From positions 310,001 through 374,000 of the forward strand of contig OZ246985.1 of assembly GCA_965232615.1 (NCBI GenBank): DNA of 64,000 nucleotides. Reading direction: 5' to 3'. The notes beneath the pieces were generated by a model. That model saw only the letters and a list, made by a program, of their open reading frames with translations. It searched no databases and had not been told where the DNA came from. This document shows positions 28,061 through 37,532 of this stretch, piece by piece. The DNA comes from UBA2779 sp965232615. Lineage in GTDB: Bacteria; Spirochaetota; Spirochaetia; DSM-2461. The position numbers and the translations under genes are program-made. Each line of letters begins with the position of its first letter. Position 1 is the stretch's first letter.

Positions 28061-29529
28061 TGATAGATTTGACTTTGGATGAAGAACAGATTGAGAAGAA
28101 TGCGAAATATTGTGCTGAACAGGGTATTGTACTGCCAACCTACAGGCAGATGGCTGATCCAGCCCTGATTCCAGATGATATCAAGACTTCCCTGATGAAA
28201 ATCGGACGTGATGACGTACATAGCCATAATCTTTTCAGGGTTTCCTGGGAAAATGAACAGAAGGAAACCGGCGGCAATTACAGCGGTGTGAATCATGTTG
28301 AACTTCCATCCGATCTGACCGGTGTGAAGGCCAGAATTGTTGGTTTGGAAGGCAAGTGGTTTCCCACTGGTTCTCACAAGGTGGGAGCCGCTTACAGCTG
28401 TCTGGCTCCTGCTCTGGTTACAGGACAGTTTGATCCAGACAAGAATATGGCGGTGTGGCCGAGTACAGGTAATTACTGCCGTGGAGGAGCCTATATCTCC
28501 CGGCTTCTTGGATGCAAATCAATCGCGATACTGCCGGAGGAGATGTCCAGGGAACGCTTTGAATGGCTGGAAAAGATGGCGGATGAAACCATTGCCACAC
28601 CGGGCTGTGAAAGCAATGTAAAAGAAATCTTTGATAAATGCCATGAACTGGATGCTGAACGGGGTGAATATCTCTATATTTTCAATCAATTTGATCAGTT
28701 GGGCAACCATCTGTGGCACCATGAAGTGACAGGCCGGGCCATGGAGAAAGTATTGAGGGAGTTGATGGGCCCCCGCGACCGTTTCGCGGCCACCTGTGTT
28801 TCATCGGGTTCTGCCGGAACCACGGCCAGCGGTGAGTACTTGAAGAAGGCCTTCCCAGGAGCCAGACTGGCGGTGAGCGAAGCCCTGCAATGTCCTACAT
28901 TGCTCAATAATGGATTTGGCGGTCATCGAATTGAGGGCATCGGCGACAAACATGTCCCCTGGATTCACAATGTCAAAAATACAGACATGGTGGTTGCTGT
29001 TGATGATGAACACACAATGAGGCTTCTCCGTTTGTTCAACGAAAAAACAGGCCGGGATTATCTATTGGAGAAAGGCTTACCCGGAGATTTTGTATCGCGT
29101 CTGGATATAATGGGTATAAGCGGAATCTGCAACATGATCACCGCCATCAAGCTGGCCAGATACTACGAACTCACCGAGGAAGACTTCGTCATAACTGTCT
29201 TCACCGATTCCGAAGGCCTGTACACTTCCAGACTCAAAGAGTTAAGGGCGGAAAACGGTGCCTATACCAGGGACAACGCAATAGCAGATTTTGAAATGCT
29301 CCAGCGAATCGGCACAGATGCCCTGCTGGAACTACGGTATGAAGATCGGAAACGCATCCACAATTTGAAGTACTATACCTGGGTGGAACAGCAGGGAAAA
29401 ACTTACGAAGAGATTAACAGGCAATGGTATGACAGGGATTACTGGGAAAGTGTTTATGCCGTTCGGGACAAACTGGATTTCCTGATCGAATCTTTCAATA
29501 AAAGAATTGAATATTATACAAAGGATTAA
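28060..29529 (+). CDS. PLP-dependent lyase, tryptophan-synthase-beta fold
   Basis: The 489-residue protein is a fold-type II PLP enzyme. The Schiff-base lysine is in TGSHKVGAAYS near residue 107, WPSTGNYCRGGAYI is the substrate loop, and SSGSAGTTASGEYLK is the phosphate-binding loop. It is longer than cysteine synthase or diaminopropionate ammonia-lyase (YgeX, about 398 residues) and resembles the uncharacterised PLP proteins that accompany selenium-linked purine genes. It may process an amino acid released late in purine breakdown. Translationally coupled to xdhB; substrate unknown. Confidence 0.75.
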   Translation: MIDLTLDEEQIEKNAKYCAEQGIVLPTYRQMADPALIPDDIKTSLMKIGRDDVHSHNLFRVSWENEQKETGGNYSGVNHVELPSDLTGVKARIVGLEGKWFPTGSHKVGAAYSCLAPALVTGQFDPDKNMAVWPSTGNYCRGGAYISRLLGCKSIAILPEEMSRERFEWLEKMADETIATPGCESNVKEIFDKCHELDAERGEYLYIFNQFDQLGNHLWHHEVTGRAMEKVLRELMGPRDRFAATCVSSGSAGTTASGEYLKKAFPGARLAVSEALQCPTLLNNGFGGHRIEGIGDKHVPWIHNVKNTDMVVAVDDEHTMRLLRLFNEKTGRDYLLEKGLPGDFVSRLDIMGISGICNMITAIKLARYYELTEEDFVITVFTDSEGLYTSRLKELRAENGAYTRDNAIADFEMLQRIGTDALLELRYEDRKRIHNLKYYTWVEQQGKTYEEINRQWYDRDYWESVYAVRDKLDFLIESFNKRIEYYTKD

Positions 29530-29531
29530 AA

Positions 29532-30902
29532 ATGGTTCACCTCAAGGATTGTTATGCTTTAGTAACTGACGCCGACAGTCAGGCCCTCAGTGATGTTGAT
29601 GTGCTGATGGACGACGGCGGTGTGATTCGGCGAATTGCCCGGAACATACCCCGGCCAGATGGCGATGTCCGGGAGATCGATGCTTCCCGGCATCTGGTCA
29701 TTCCAGGTCTTGTGAATACGCATCACCATTTCTATCAGACACTGACCCGAAATCTCCCGGCTGTGCAGAATGCCAAACTGTTCAAGTGGCTTGTGTATCT
29801 CTATGAGATCTGGAAATATCTGGATGAAGACGGGATTTACTGGTCAACAGCCCTGGCCACAGCGGAACTCCTCAAAACAGGTTGCACGCTGAGTACGGAT
29901 CATCATTACCTCTATCCGCAAAGTGTTACAGCCGACATCATGGGCACTCAGTTTTCTGCTGCTGAAGCCACAGGCATACGGTTTTCCCCGACCAGGGGCT
30001 CCATGAGTCTATCAAAAAAGGATGGCGGTTTGCCGCCGGATACCGTTGTGCAGTCTGAAGAGGATATTCTCAAAGACTCCCTGAGAGTTATCCAACAGTT
30101 CCACGATCCATCGGATTTATCCATGAGGAAAATTGTTCTGGCTCCCTGCAGTCCTTTTTCTGTCTCCGAGCAGTCCATGAGGGACACAGCGGCCCTGGCC
30201 CGGGAGAACGGAGTGCTTCTCCACACCCATCTGGCAGAAACTCTTGATGAGAACAGTTATTGCGAACGGGAAATGGGGGGACGGCGGCCATTGCGTGTCA
30301 TGCAGGACTGTGATTTTACCGGACCCGATGTGTGGTTTGCCCACGGCATTCACTTCAACGACGAGGAGTTGACCATCCTCAAGGAAACCGGCTGCCAGAT
30401 ATGTCACTGTCCCACCTCCAATATGCGTCTTGGATCGGGAATATGCCGGGTAACAGAGATGAAGGAAATGGGAATCAATGTGGCTCTGGGTGTGGATGGC
30501 AGCGCCTCCAACGATTCCTCGGACATGCTGGGCGAATTGCGGAACGCATTGCTTCTTCAGCGGGTAACAAAGGGATCCGATGCCCTCTCTGCCCGGGATG
30601 TCTTTCGGATGGGAACTGAAAATGGAGCCAGACTGCTGAACTTCCCCTCCTGCGGCAGACTGGAGGAAGGAATGGCTGCTGATATTGCCATGTTTGATCT
30701 TTTCAAAATGGAATATGCCGGATCTCACAGTGATCCCGCGGCCGCGTTTCTCTTCTCCGGTTACAATCATGGAACAGATTACACGATAGTGAATGGCAAA
30801 GTTGTTGTAGATCATGGCCGATTGACAGGATTGGATGAAGATGAACTATTCAGCAAAGCACAGGCCGCGGCAGGGAGACTGCTCAAGGGGGCGGGAATAT
30901 GA
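29532..30902 (+). CDS. 8-oxoguanine deaminase-like amidohydrolase
   Basis: The 456-residue deaminase of the amidohydrolase superfamily has NTHHHFYQTLTRN (metal site, near residue 65), LLHTHLAE, FAHGIHF, the SNMRLGSG segment and the catalytic VDGSASNDSSDM. This pattern is shared by 8-oxoguanine deaminase and the atrazine/hydroxyatrazine hydrolases. In this operon a purine deaminase feeding the dehydrogenases is the natural reading. It starts two bases after the PLP gene. Confidence 0.82.
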   Translation: MVHLKDCYALVTDADSQALSDVDVLMDDGGVIRRIARNIPRPDGDVREIDASRHLVIPGLVNTHHHFYQTLTRNLPAVQNAKLFKWLVYLYEIWKYLDEDGIYWSTALATAELLKTGCTLSTDHHYLYPQSVTADIMGTQFSAAEATGIRFSPTRGSMSLSKKDGGLPPDTVVQSEEDILKDSLRVIQQFHDPSDLSMRKIVLAPCSPFSVSEQSMRDTAALARENGVLLHTHLAETLDENSYCEREMGGRRPLRVMQDCDFTGPDVWFAHGIHFNDEELTILKETGCQICHCPTSNMRLGSGICRVTEMKEMGINVALGVDGSASNDSSDMLGELRNALLLQRVTKGSDALSARDVFRMGTENGARLLNFPSCGRLEEGMAADIAMFDLFKMEYAGSHSDPAAAFLFSGYNHGTDYTIVNGKVVVDHGRLTGLDEDELFSKAQAAAGRLLKGAGI

Positions 30903-31684
30903 TAAAGGAATTCATACGGGCTGAATCATTCAAACACGCAGCGAAAATGGGTCGATCGGGCTATGTTTTTCTTGCCGGGGGTACACAGGTCAACAGTGCT
31001 CCATTCCGTAAATGGGGAAAACCTGTTGAGAAAGTTATTTCCCTTGATTCTTTGAAGCTCAGTCATATCGGACAAAAGGATGGACACACCCGTATCAGAG
31101 CAACGACCACACTCCAGGACATTGCCGACAGTTCTGTTGTGCCTGCGGCACTGCGCCAAGCCGCTCAATTCATCCCAGGCAGGCCCATTAGAAATATGGC
31201 TACCATTGGCGGAAATGTTGGGGCCAATAGACGGGATTCCTGTATCATTCCGGTCCTTCTGGCTCTGGGAGCCACACTGAGAACAGGTGATGGGGTGGAA
31301 GTCAGTGTTGAAACCTGGGTGGCTGAAGACAGGGAGGATTTAATCCTTGAGTTTGACATCCCACCGGTTCAGGGCTATTGTACTGTAGTAAAAGAGTCGC
31401 GATCCCATCAGGCTTTACCGGTTGTATCAGCCGCTGTACACCTTGTTGGCCGTGATGGAAGAATCGTAGAGGCGGCTGTTTATGCCGGCTGTATCGGATC
31501 AAAGGTTCTGAAGCTTACAGAGGTGGAAGAAGCTGTTATGAAAGGTGCCGATGTGGAGCAGGCTGTAATGGAATCCATCCAGCCGGAAGATGATATTCTG
31601 GGAAGCGCTGACTTCAAACAGTATCTGAACGCCGTAAAAATTGCTGATGCAGTTGAGCTTTGCGGAAAGGAGGTTTTTGCGTGA
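30899..31684 (+). CDS. ygfM: Molybdopterin dehydrogenase FAD subunit, YgfM-like
   Basis: This is a second FAD-binding subunit, 261 residues, close in size to E. coli YgfM. It has FLAGGTQVNS in place of the usual AGGTDL loop and IRNMATIGGNVGANRRDS. It lies directly before xdhD and overlaps it, as in the E. coli arrangement, so the two probably form one enzyme. The substitution of Asp by Gln in the FAD loop suggests altered flavin binding. Confidence 0.85.
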   Translation: MIKEFIRAESFKHAAKMGRSGYVFLAGGTQVNSAPFRKWGKPVEKVISLDSLKLSHIGQKDGHTRIRATTTLQDIADSSVVPAALRQAAQFIPGRPIRNMATIGGNVGANRRDSCIIPVLLALGATLRTGDGVEVSVETWVAEDREDLILEFDIPPVQGYCTVVKESRSHQALPVVSAAVHLVGRDGRIVEAAVYAGCIGSKVLKLTEVEEAVMKGADVEQAVMESIQPEDDILGSADFKQYLNAVKIADAVELCGKEVFA

Positions 31685-34554
31685 AAGTGGAATTCATACT
31701 GAATGGCAGGGCGGTCTCCAGGGAAGCAGAGCCAGGGGAGAGCGCGCAGAAATTCCTTCAGCGAATCGGCATCTCATCTGTCCGTAATTCCGATGATGGG
31801 TATGGCTTTGCCGGTTCCGACAGCATCCTCTATGATGGCCGTATTGTATGTGCCGGACTTCTTCTGGCCCCCCAGCTCGCTGGCCGGGATGTACGAACAA
31901 TTGAATCCCTGAGGGATGGTCGTTCCCTCAGCATTGTTCAACAGGCCATGCTGGAATGCGGGTGTATTCAGTCCGGCTACAATTCACCCGCAGCAGCTCT
32001 GATGATATGGGAACTTCTTCAACGAAAACCGGATCCATCCAGGGAAGACATCAAGGATGCTCTTTCCGGACTCTATAATCGGGCCACTGGCTACAAACAG
32101 TTTTTTGACGCCATATCTCTGGCTGCGGAAAGAATGAAAAACCCGGACAAAGGATCCGTTGACATACCTCATTTCGGTGAGGATTACAATATTGTCGGGA
32201 AACCATCCCCAAAGAAGGATTCAGCCCGTATGGCCGCTGGTGAGAAGGTTTTTGTTGAAGACAGGGTGGAGAATGATGCCTGCTTTCTGAAAGTACTGCG
32301 TTCCCCCCACGCTCATGCCAGAATTATCGCTGTCAATACTGAAAAAGCTGAATCACTGGATGGAGTTGTTGCTGTTTTTACCTATAAGGATGTACCCAGG
32401 AAAACCTATAGTCAGGCAGGTCAGGGATTCCCTGAACCCTCTCCCTACGACCGCATGCTCCTGTCCAGAAAGGTACGCCATGTGGGCGACAGAGTGGCCG
32501 CCGTTGTTGCTGAAAGCGAAGAAACAGCCGAGGAGGCCCTGGGTCTTATCGATGTCAAGTACGAAAAATTGCCTGTCTTCCTGGACTGGGATGCCGCCAT
32601 CGCTGCCGAAACACCGCTGATCCACGGAGGAAAAATCCACTATGAAGTCGGTGCTCCTGAAGATCTCGATAACCTGAACCAGGAGGCTGATGCTGACGAA
32701 GAACCTGTGCTTTATCAGTTTCCCATTGGGGGTAATCCCCGAAAAAACATTGCAGCCTCCATTTCCGATGGCATTGGCGACCTGGAGAAAGGACTGGCCC
32801 AGGCCGATGTTATTGTTGAGAAAACCTATACAACAACTCAGATACAATGCACACCACTGGAGAAACATACCTGCTATGCCCGGCTGGAAGGAGATCGTCT
32901 CATCGTCCATGCCTCCACCCAGGTGCCCTACCATGTACGCCGCATAATTTCCACCCTTCTCGACCTGCCGGAGAACCGTATCCGGGTTATCAAAGAAAGG
33001 GTGGGAGGTGGATATGGCAGCAAGCAGGATATCTTATTGGAAGACCTTGTTGCTTTCTGTGCCTGGAAGACGGGGCGACCTGTGTTTCAGCAGTACAGTC
33101 GGGAAGAGGAATTTATCGGGTGTTCTACCCGAAAACCCATGCGTATCACGGTGAAACTTGGGGCCGGGAAGGATGGTAAACTCACCGCGATGTATATGAA
33201 TGTGGAATCAAATCAGGGAGCATACGGAGCTCATGCCCTCACCGTCCCAATGAATGGAGTATCAAAATCACTGCCATTATTTCTCTGCGATAACGCCAGG
33301 TTTGATGTAACGGCTTATTATAGCAACCGCCCGCCGACAGGGGCCTACCAGGGATATGGGGCTCCAAAGGCCAATTATGCCTTACAGGTAGCCATCAAGG
33401 AACTGGCCGAGGAACTCGGCATGGACCATCTGGAATTTATTGAGCTGAATCGTGTGAAAGAGGGTGCCATGCTGGAAATTCTTAAGTCTCTGGGTGAAGG
33501 AAGAGAGGGCAAGGCCGTACCCGCGGTGAGTTGCGGACTGGGACCAGCATTGAAGCAAGGGGCCAGAATGATAAGATGGGGAATCCAGGAGGATTCAAAC
33601 GACCCTGATGTGAGAATTGGCAAGGGAGTCGTTACGATTCAACAGGGCTCCGGACTACCCGGTCTGGACATGGCCAATGCCACCGTCAAAATGCTGGGTG
33701 ATGGAACCCTCCTTGTGCAGTCCGGTGGGGCCGACATTGGTACGGGTCTTGATCTCGTTACAGCGAAAATGACTGCCGAAGTCCTGAAAACAGACATGGA
33801 CAACATCACAGTGCAATCTGGAGATACGGATATGGCTCCTTTCGATACAGGTGCTTACGCGTCATCCGGCACTTATTTTTCTGGTGGAGCGGCAAGAAAT
33901 GCCGCAATGAAAATGGCTGAAATGATCAAGATGGAAGCAGCCCGGCTGATGGATGAAGATCCCGAAGATCTCCAGATAGAGCATCCCTCAAAAGTGGTGG
34001 GCAAAAAAGGGGAAATGACGTTTAAGAAGCTTGCCTGGCATACTCAGGGAGGGGAAGGTAGCGGACAGTTAATTGCCAGTGCCAGCTTCACCACCGAGTA
34101 TTTCTCCTTTCCCTATGGCGCCCATTTTGCTCAGGTCGCTGTCAATACCAGAACAGGAAAAGTAACGGTACAGAAATACTATGCCTTACAGGATGCCGGT
34201 GTTCCCATTAACCCCGAATATGCTCTAGGACAGATCTATGGCGGAGTGCTGAAGTCCATCGGTCATGCCTTGTACGAGGAATTGATACTGGATGAAGAAG
34301 GTCGTTGTTTGAATGCTGACCTTCGCGGTTATGGTGTTCCAATGATAGGGGATGTTCCTGAAGATTTCCAGGCCATTCTGGTGGAAACCGATGATCCCTA
34401 TGGACCTTTCGGAGCGAAATCCATCGCGGAAGTATCGGTTAACGGGGCAGCACCCGTTCTGGCAAACGCAATTCATGATGCTGTTGGTGTCTGGATGCGT
34501 TCATGGCCGTTTTCTCCTGAGAAGATACTCAGGGAGTTGGGAAGAATTAATTGA
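31681..34554 (+). CDS. xdhD: Selenium-dependent-type xanthine dehydrogenase XdhD
   Basis: The protein (957 residues from GTG 31681) fuses a small N-terminal domain to a complete molybdenum domain. The Mo part shows KVLRSPHAHA, VGGGYGSKQDI, TGAYQGYGAPKA and FGPFGAKSIAE, where the last Glu is catalytic. The N-terminal domain has the [2Fe-2S] fold but has lost most cluster ligands: SVRNSDDGYGFAGSD replaces CxxGxCGxC, and LSGLYNRATGY replaces the CRCTGY site. From memory, E. coli XdhD shows the same loss, so this is a family trait. GTG is chosen because AAAGGAGG precedes it and it overlaps the ygfM stop. Confidence 0.87.
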   Translation: MKVEFILNGRAVSREAEPGESAQKFLQRIGISSVRNSDDGYGFAGSDSILYDGRIVCAGLLLAPQLAGRDVRTIESLRDGRSLSIVQQAMLECGCIQSGYNSPAAALMIWELLQRKPDPSREDIKDALSGLYNRATGYKQFFDAISLAAERMKNPDKGSVDIPHFGEDYNIVGKPSPKKDSARMAAGEKVFVEDRVENDACFLKVLRSPHAHARIIAVNTEKAESLDGVVAVFTYKDVPRKTYSQAGQGFPEPSPYDRMLLSRKVRHVGDRVAAVVAESEETAEEALGLIDVKYEKLPVFLDWDAAIAAETPLIHGGKIHYEVGAPEDLDNLNQEADADEEPVLYQFPIGGNPRKNIAASISDGIGDLEKGLAQADVIVEKTYTTTQIQCTPLEKHTCYARLEGDRLIVHASTQVPYHVRRIISTLLDLPENRIRVIKERVGGGYGSKQDILLEDLVAFCAWKTGRPVFQQYSREEEFIGCSTRKPMRITVKLGAGKDGKLTAMYMNVESNQGAYGAHALTVPMNGVSKSLPLFLCDNARFDVTAYYSNRPPTGAYQGYGAPKANYALQVAIKELAEELGMDHLEFIELNRVKEGAMLEILKSLGEGREGKAVPAVSCGLGPALKQGARMIRWGIQEDSNDPDVRIGKGVVTIQQGSGLPGLDMANATVKMLGDGTLLVQSGGADIGTGLDLVTAKMTAEVLKTDMDNITVQSGDTDMAPFDTGAYASSGTYFSGGAARNAAMKMAEMIKMEAARLMDEDPEDLQIEHPSKVVGKKGEMTFKKLAWHTQGGEGSGQLIASASFTTEYFSFPYGAHFAQVAVNTRTGKVTVQKYYALQDAGVPINPEYALGQIYGGVLKSIGHALYEELILDEEGRCLNADLRGYGVPMIGDVPEDFQAILVETDDPYGPFGAKSIAEVSVNGAAPVLANAIHDAVGVWMRSWPFSPEKILRELGRIN

Positions 34555-34650
34555 CAATCGGAGAATCTCCGGCAACAGTTTAATCACCGCAATTTAATGC
34601 TTACCGTGGTATTTTGTGATTCGTCGGAAGATCAATAAAAAGGAAGTAAA

Positions 34651-35838
34651 ATGAACGTACAAAAAATGATTGAAGATCTCAGAAGTAAAAAAACAAACAT
34701 GTATCAAAAGGACTTTTTACTCACCTGGGATAAAACTCAGGATGAAATCGAAGCGGTTTTTCTGGTCGCGGACATCCTGCGTGGACTGAGGGAGAAAAAT
34801 ATATCGTCCAGGGTGTTTGATTCGGGACTGGGCATCAGTCTTTTTCGGGACAATTCCACCCGCACACGGTTCAGCTACGCCAGTGCGTGTAACATGCTGG
34901 GGTTAGAGGTTCAGGATATGGATGAGGGAAAAAGCCAGATTGCTCATGGTGAAACGGTGAGGGAAACGGCCAATATGATTTCGTTTATGGCCGATGTTAT
35001 CGGTATTCGAGATGATATGTATATCGGAAAAGGTCATACGTATATGAAAGATGTGGCCGCGGCAGTTGAAGAGGGTCATAAGGATGGTGTCCTTGAGCAG
35101 CGTCCAACTCTGGTCAATCTCCAGTGTGACATTGATCATCCCACTCAGAGCATGGCCGATGCCCTGCACCTGATCAATCACTTCGGCGGTAACATCAATA
35201 ATCTGAAAGGTCGGAAGATAGCCATGACATGGGCATACAGCCCCTCCTACGGTAAACCCCTGTCCGTTCCCCAGGGAATCATTGGTTTGATGAGCCGCCT
35301 GGGCATGGACGTTGTTCTGGCCCATCCAGAGGGCTACGAAGTGATGCCCGAAGTGGAAGAAATTGCCCGGAAACAGGCTGGGGAAAACGGCGGCAGCTTC
35401 AAGAAAACTCATAGCATGGCCGATGCTTTCGAAGACGCGGACATTGTCTATCCCAAAAGCTGGGCTCCCTTCGCCGCCATGGAAGAACGAACCATTCTCT
35501 ATGGAAATGGCGATTCGGCTGGTATCAAGACTCTGGAAAAGAAGTTGCTGGAGCAGAATGGAAATCACAGGGCCTGGGAATGCACCGAAGACTTGATGGC
35601 AGCAACGAAGAATTCCAGGGCTCTTTACATGCATTGTCTGCCGGCGGATATTACTGGTGTCAGTTGCAAAAAAGGTGAAGTGGAAGCGTCCGTTTTTGAT
35701 CGTTATCGCATACCGCTGTACAAGGAAGCCAGTTACAAGCCCTATATCATTGCCGGTATGATTTTCATGAGTCAGTTCAAAGAGCCGGCTGAAAAACTGG
35801 GCAGATTGCTGAAGGATGGTTTGGCCAGGATTCGTTGA
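34651..35838 (+). CDS. ygeW: YgeW knotted carbamoyltransferase
   Basis: The 395-residue protein belongs to the aspartate/ornithine carbamoyltransferase family. It has LFRDNSTRTRFSY (carbamoyl-phosphate loop), DHPTQSMADALH and MHCLPADI. Insertions and length match YgeW, whose substrate is unsettled. In purine or hydantoin catabolism it would run towards carbamoyl phosphate, allowing ATP recovery by carbamate kinase; that is inference. It is separated from xdhD by 96 bp but has its own AGGAAG site and is most likely the last gene of the operon. Confidence 0.9.
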   Translation: MNVQKMIEDLRSKKTNMYQKDFLLTWDKTQDEIEAVFLVADILRGLREKNISSRVFDSGLGISLFRDNSTRTRFSYASACNMLGLEVQDMDEGKSQIAHGETVRETANMISFMADVIGIRDDMYIGKGHTYMKDVAAAVEEGHKDGVLEQRPTLVNLQCDIDHPTQSMADALHLINHFGGNINNLKGRKIAMTWAYSPSYGKPLSVPQGIIGLMSRLGMDVVLAHPEGYEVMPEVEEIARKQAGENGGSFKKTHSMADAFEDADIVYPKSWAPFAAMEERTILYGNGDSAGIKTLEKKLLEQNGNHRAWECTEDLMAATKNSRALYMHCLPADITGVSCKKGEVEASVFDRYRIPLYKEASYKPYIIAGMIFMSQFKEPAEKLGRLLKDGLARIR

Positions 35839-35859
35839 TTTCGGAGTGAGTTATATCAA

Positions 35860-35896
35860 ATACACGCAGACCGGAACTGTACCGATCTGCGTGTAT
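35860..35896. terminator. Bidirectional hairpin between convergent genes
   Basis: TACACGCAGACCGG (35861-35874) pairs with CCGATCTGCGTGTA (35882-35895) around a 7-nt loop, with one G-T pair. It separates ygeW from the convergent lipoprotein gene. No long T-run follows on either strand. Confidence 0.6.
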
Positions 35897-35905
35897 TATC
35901 AAGAA

Positions 35906-37090
35906 TTATTCGAGGATAGTGAAATTTGCTTCTATTATGTGTCCATTTCCATGTTCATATTTAAATCCTATGAATTCTTCGTTATAAGGTCTAAATTCTT
36001 TAGATACAACTGAAACACTCTTAGGTTCAGAGGTCATCAATGATGCAAAAGAATAAACAAGATTCGCACCTAGGCTTGTAAGGTGAACAGAATCACTTGT
36101 GTAAGAAAGCTTTGTAATTAGAATTAGAGTTCCAGTAGAAGCCTTTTCACTTACTCCTATGCTTCCAACGAGAATACCCCGCAGCAAAGCTTGCAGCAAG
36201 AATGGCTCCCCTGTTTTAAGTGTATAGGTGTGTTCTGTAGGAAAGTTATAAAAAAACACACCCCCTATTGTTGGGCTGGGTGGCGCATCTGTTGTAAAAC
36301 TAAGAAGTTCATACACGGTATCGGCATTCGCCTCCTCCTTTACTGCAAAGAGTTTGTAGGCGGTCTCTGCCTGGAGGGCCGCCCCATCGACAACTGTTTG
36401 CGTTAGTGATTTATCCGATGCTCCTTTGTAGGATGCGCTCGTCCAATCGGTAGACGCATCAAATAGCTTCGTATCCATATGAAACCCCATGAAAACATTT
36501 ATAGGCGTAGAGGTAAGGGAGCGTACGATGGTAGCACTGGCGCCTTTAATTTCGCTGACGGTTGGCTTATCCTCTGATGCTGCACGAAGAGCCAGGCGGT
36601 AATCTCCCGCAGATGCGGCTTCAATACTAAAGGCTACGTAGTTTACGCGGTACTTATCCGGCGCTATATTGTTGTTTAATGTCTCGGTACTTTCTGATCT
36701 GGCCAGCTCCGAAGCGTCTATAGCAAATGTCAGTGATACGGTGTAAGGCACTGTCGTACCATCCTCGGCGGTAACGGTGATGCTAATCTGGTTGTTACTT
36801 ACCTTCAGCTCATCCTCTGTGGCTAGGCCGCTGGCCCCGGCAGAGAGGGTAACACTGGCAACCGTTACCGTCTGCGGAATGTTTCCTCTGGAAGGCAGTT
36901 CAATCATGGCGGTAGTGCCGCCGGAAAAATCGGCCTGATACTCCTTGCCTCCGATTGTGAGGGTCAGCTCGCTTATGTTCGCCTCCGAGGATTTCGATTC
37001 CGCTGGGGAGCCGCATCCCGTCAATAAAATCGTACCAACGTATAGTATGAATGCCGTTTTCAGAAGATTGTATCCAATAATCCTGGTCAT
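35906..37090 (-). CDS. Lipoprotein with repeated beta-sandwich domain
   Basis: The 394-residue protein begins with a lipoprotein signal (ILYVGTILLTGC, lipidation Cys near residue 26). Next comes a stretch of the DUF5018/cadherin-like type: ISELTLTIGGKEYQ, an IPQTVTVASVTLS strand and ITVTAEDGTTVPYTVSLTF. This pattern is common in surface lipoproteins of spirochaetes and Bacteroidota. The C-terminal 200 residues are not recognised. GGAGG precedes the ATG. Function unknown; envelope location likely. Confidence 0.7.
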   Translation of the reverse strand: MTRIIGYNLLKTAFILYVGTILLTGCGSPAESKSSEANISELTLTIGGKEYQADFSGGTTAMIELPSRGNIPQTVTVASVTLSAGASGLATEDELKVSNNQISITVTAEDGTTVPYTVSLTFAIDASELARSESTETLNNNIAPDKYRVNYVAFSIEAASAGDYRLALRAASEDKPTVSEIKGASATIVRSLTSTPINVFMGFHMDTKLFDASTDWTSASYKGASDKSLTQTVVDGAALQAETAYKLFAVKEEANADTVYELLSFTTDAPPSPTIGGVFFYNFPTEHTYTLKTGEPFLLQALLRGILVGSIGVSEKASTGTLILITKLSYTSDSVHLTSLGANLVYSFASLMTSEPKSVSVVSKEFRPYNEEFIGFKYEHGNGHIIEANFTILE

Positions 37091-37117
37091 GATTTACCTC
37101 CATGAAGTGTTAAATCT

Positions 37118-37142
37118 AAAAAAACCGGTGAACCCGGTTTTT
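37118..37142. terminator. Perfect AT-flanked hairpin upstream of the lipoprotein gene
   Basis: AAAAACCGG and CCGGTTTTT enclose a five-base loop, giving a terminator-shaped hairpin readable on both strands. Being 30 bp upstream of the lipoprotein start, it could end transcription coming from the minisatellite side or act as a leader attenuator. Confidence 0.5.
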
Positions 37143-37238
37143 CATTTTCGAGATGTGAATAGGGATGAAAGGACAGATCGCTCCCGGAGAAGATATCGGG
37201 GCTGCCTGAAATGTAATTTTTTGTACTATTAGAAATTA

Positions 37239-37482
37239 AGTGCTGAGTGCTGAGTGCTGAGTGCTGAGTGCTGAGTGCTGAGTGCTGAGTGCTGAGTGCT
37301 GAGTGCTGAGTGCTGAGTGCTGAGTGCTGAGTGCTGAGTGCTGAGTGCTGAGTGCTGAGTGCTGAGTGCTGAGTGCTGAGTGCTGAGTGCTGAGTGCTGA
37401 GTGCTGAGTGCTGAGTGCTGAGTGCTGAGTGCTGAGTGCTGAGTGCTGAGTGCTGAGTGCTGAGTGCTGAGTGCTGAGTGCT
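37239..37482. repeat. Heptanucleotide minisatellite, AGTGCTG x about 35
   Basis: The 7-bp unit AGTGCTG is repeated without interruption for 244 bp. Because 7 is not a multiple of 3, the minus strand reads the same heptapeptide (ALSTQHS) in all frames, while the plus strand contains TGA stops. The apparent minus-strand ORF is therefore a by-product. Perfect homogeneity implies recent expansion or active slippage. Confidence 0.95.
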
Positions 37483-37532
37483 TGCATATATTCAGTATAC
37501 CGTGATTATGCCGGGATGTCAAGGGGCGGGAG

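Noticed and set aside
16446..35838. In-frame UGA selenocysteine codons
   Set aside because: All genes of the cluster read through from start to normal stop without internal TGA; selenium in these enzymes, if any, would be a labile cofactor.
37229..37522. Long open frame on the minus strand with ALSTQHS repeats
   Set aside because: It is the automatic translation of a 7-bp tandem repeat that has no stop in any frame of that strand; no ribosome binding site and no natural protein start.
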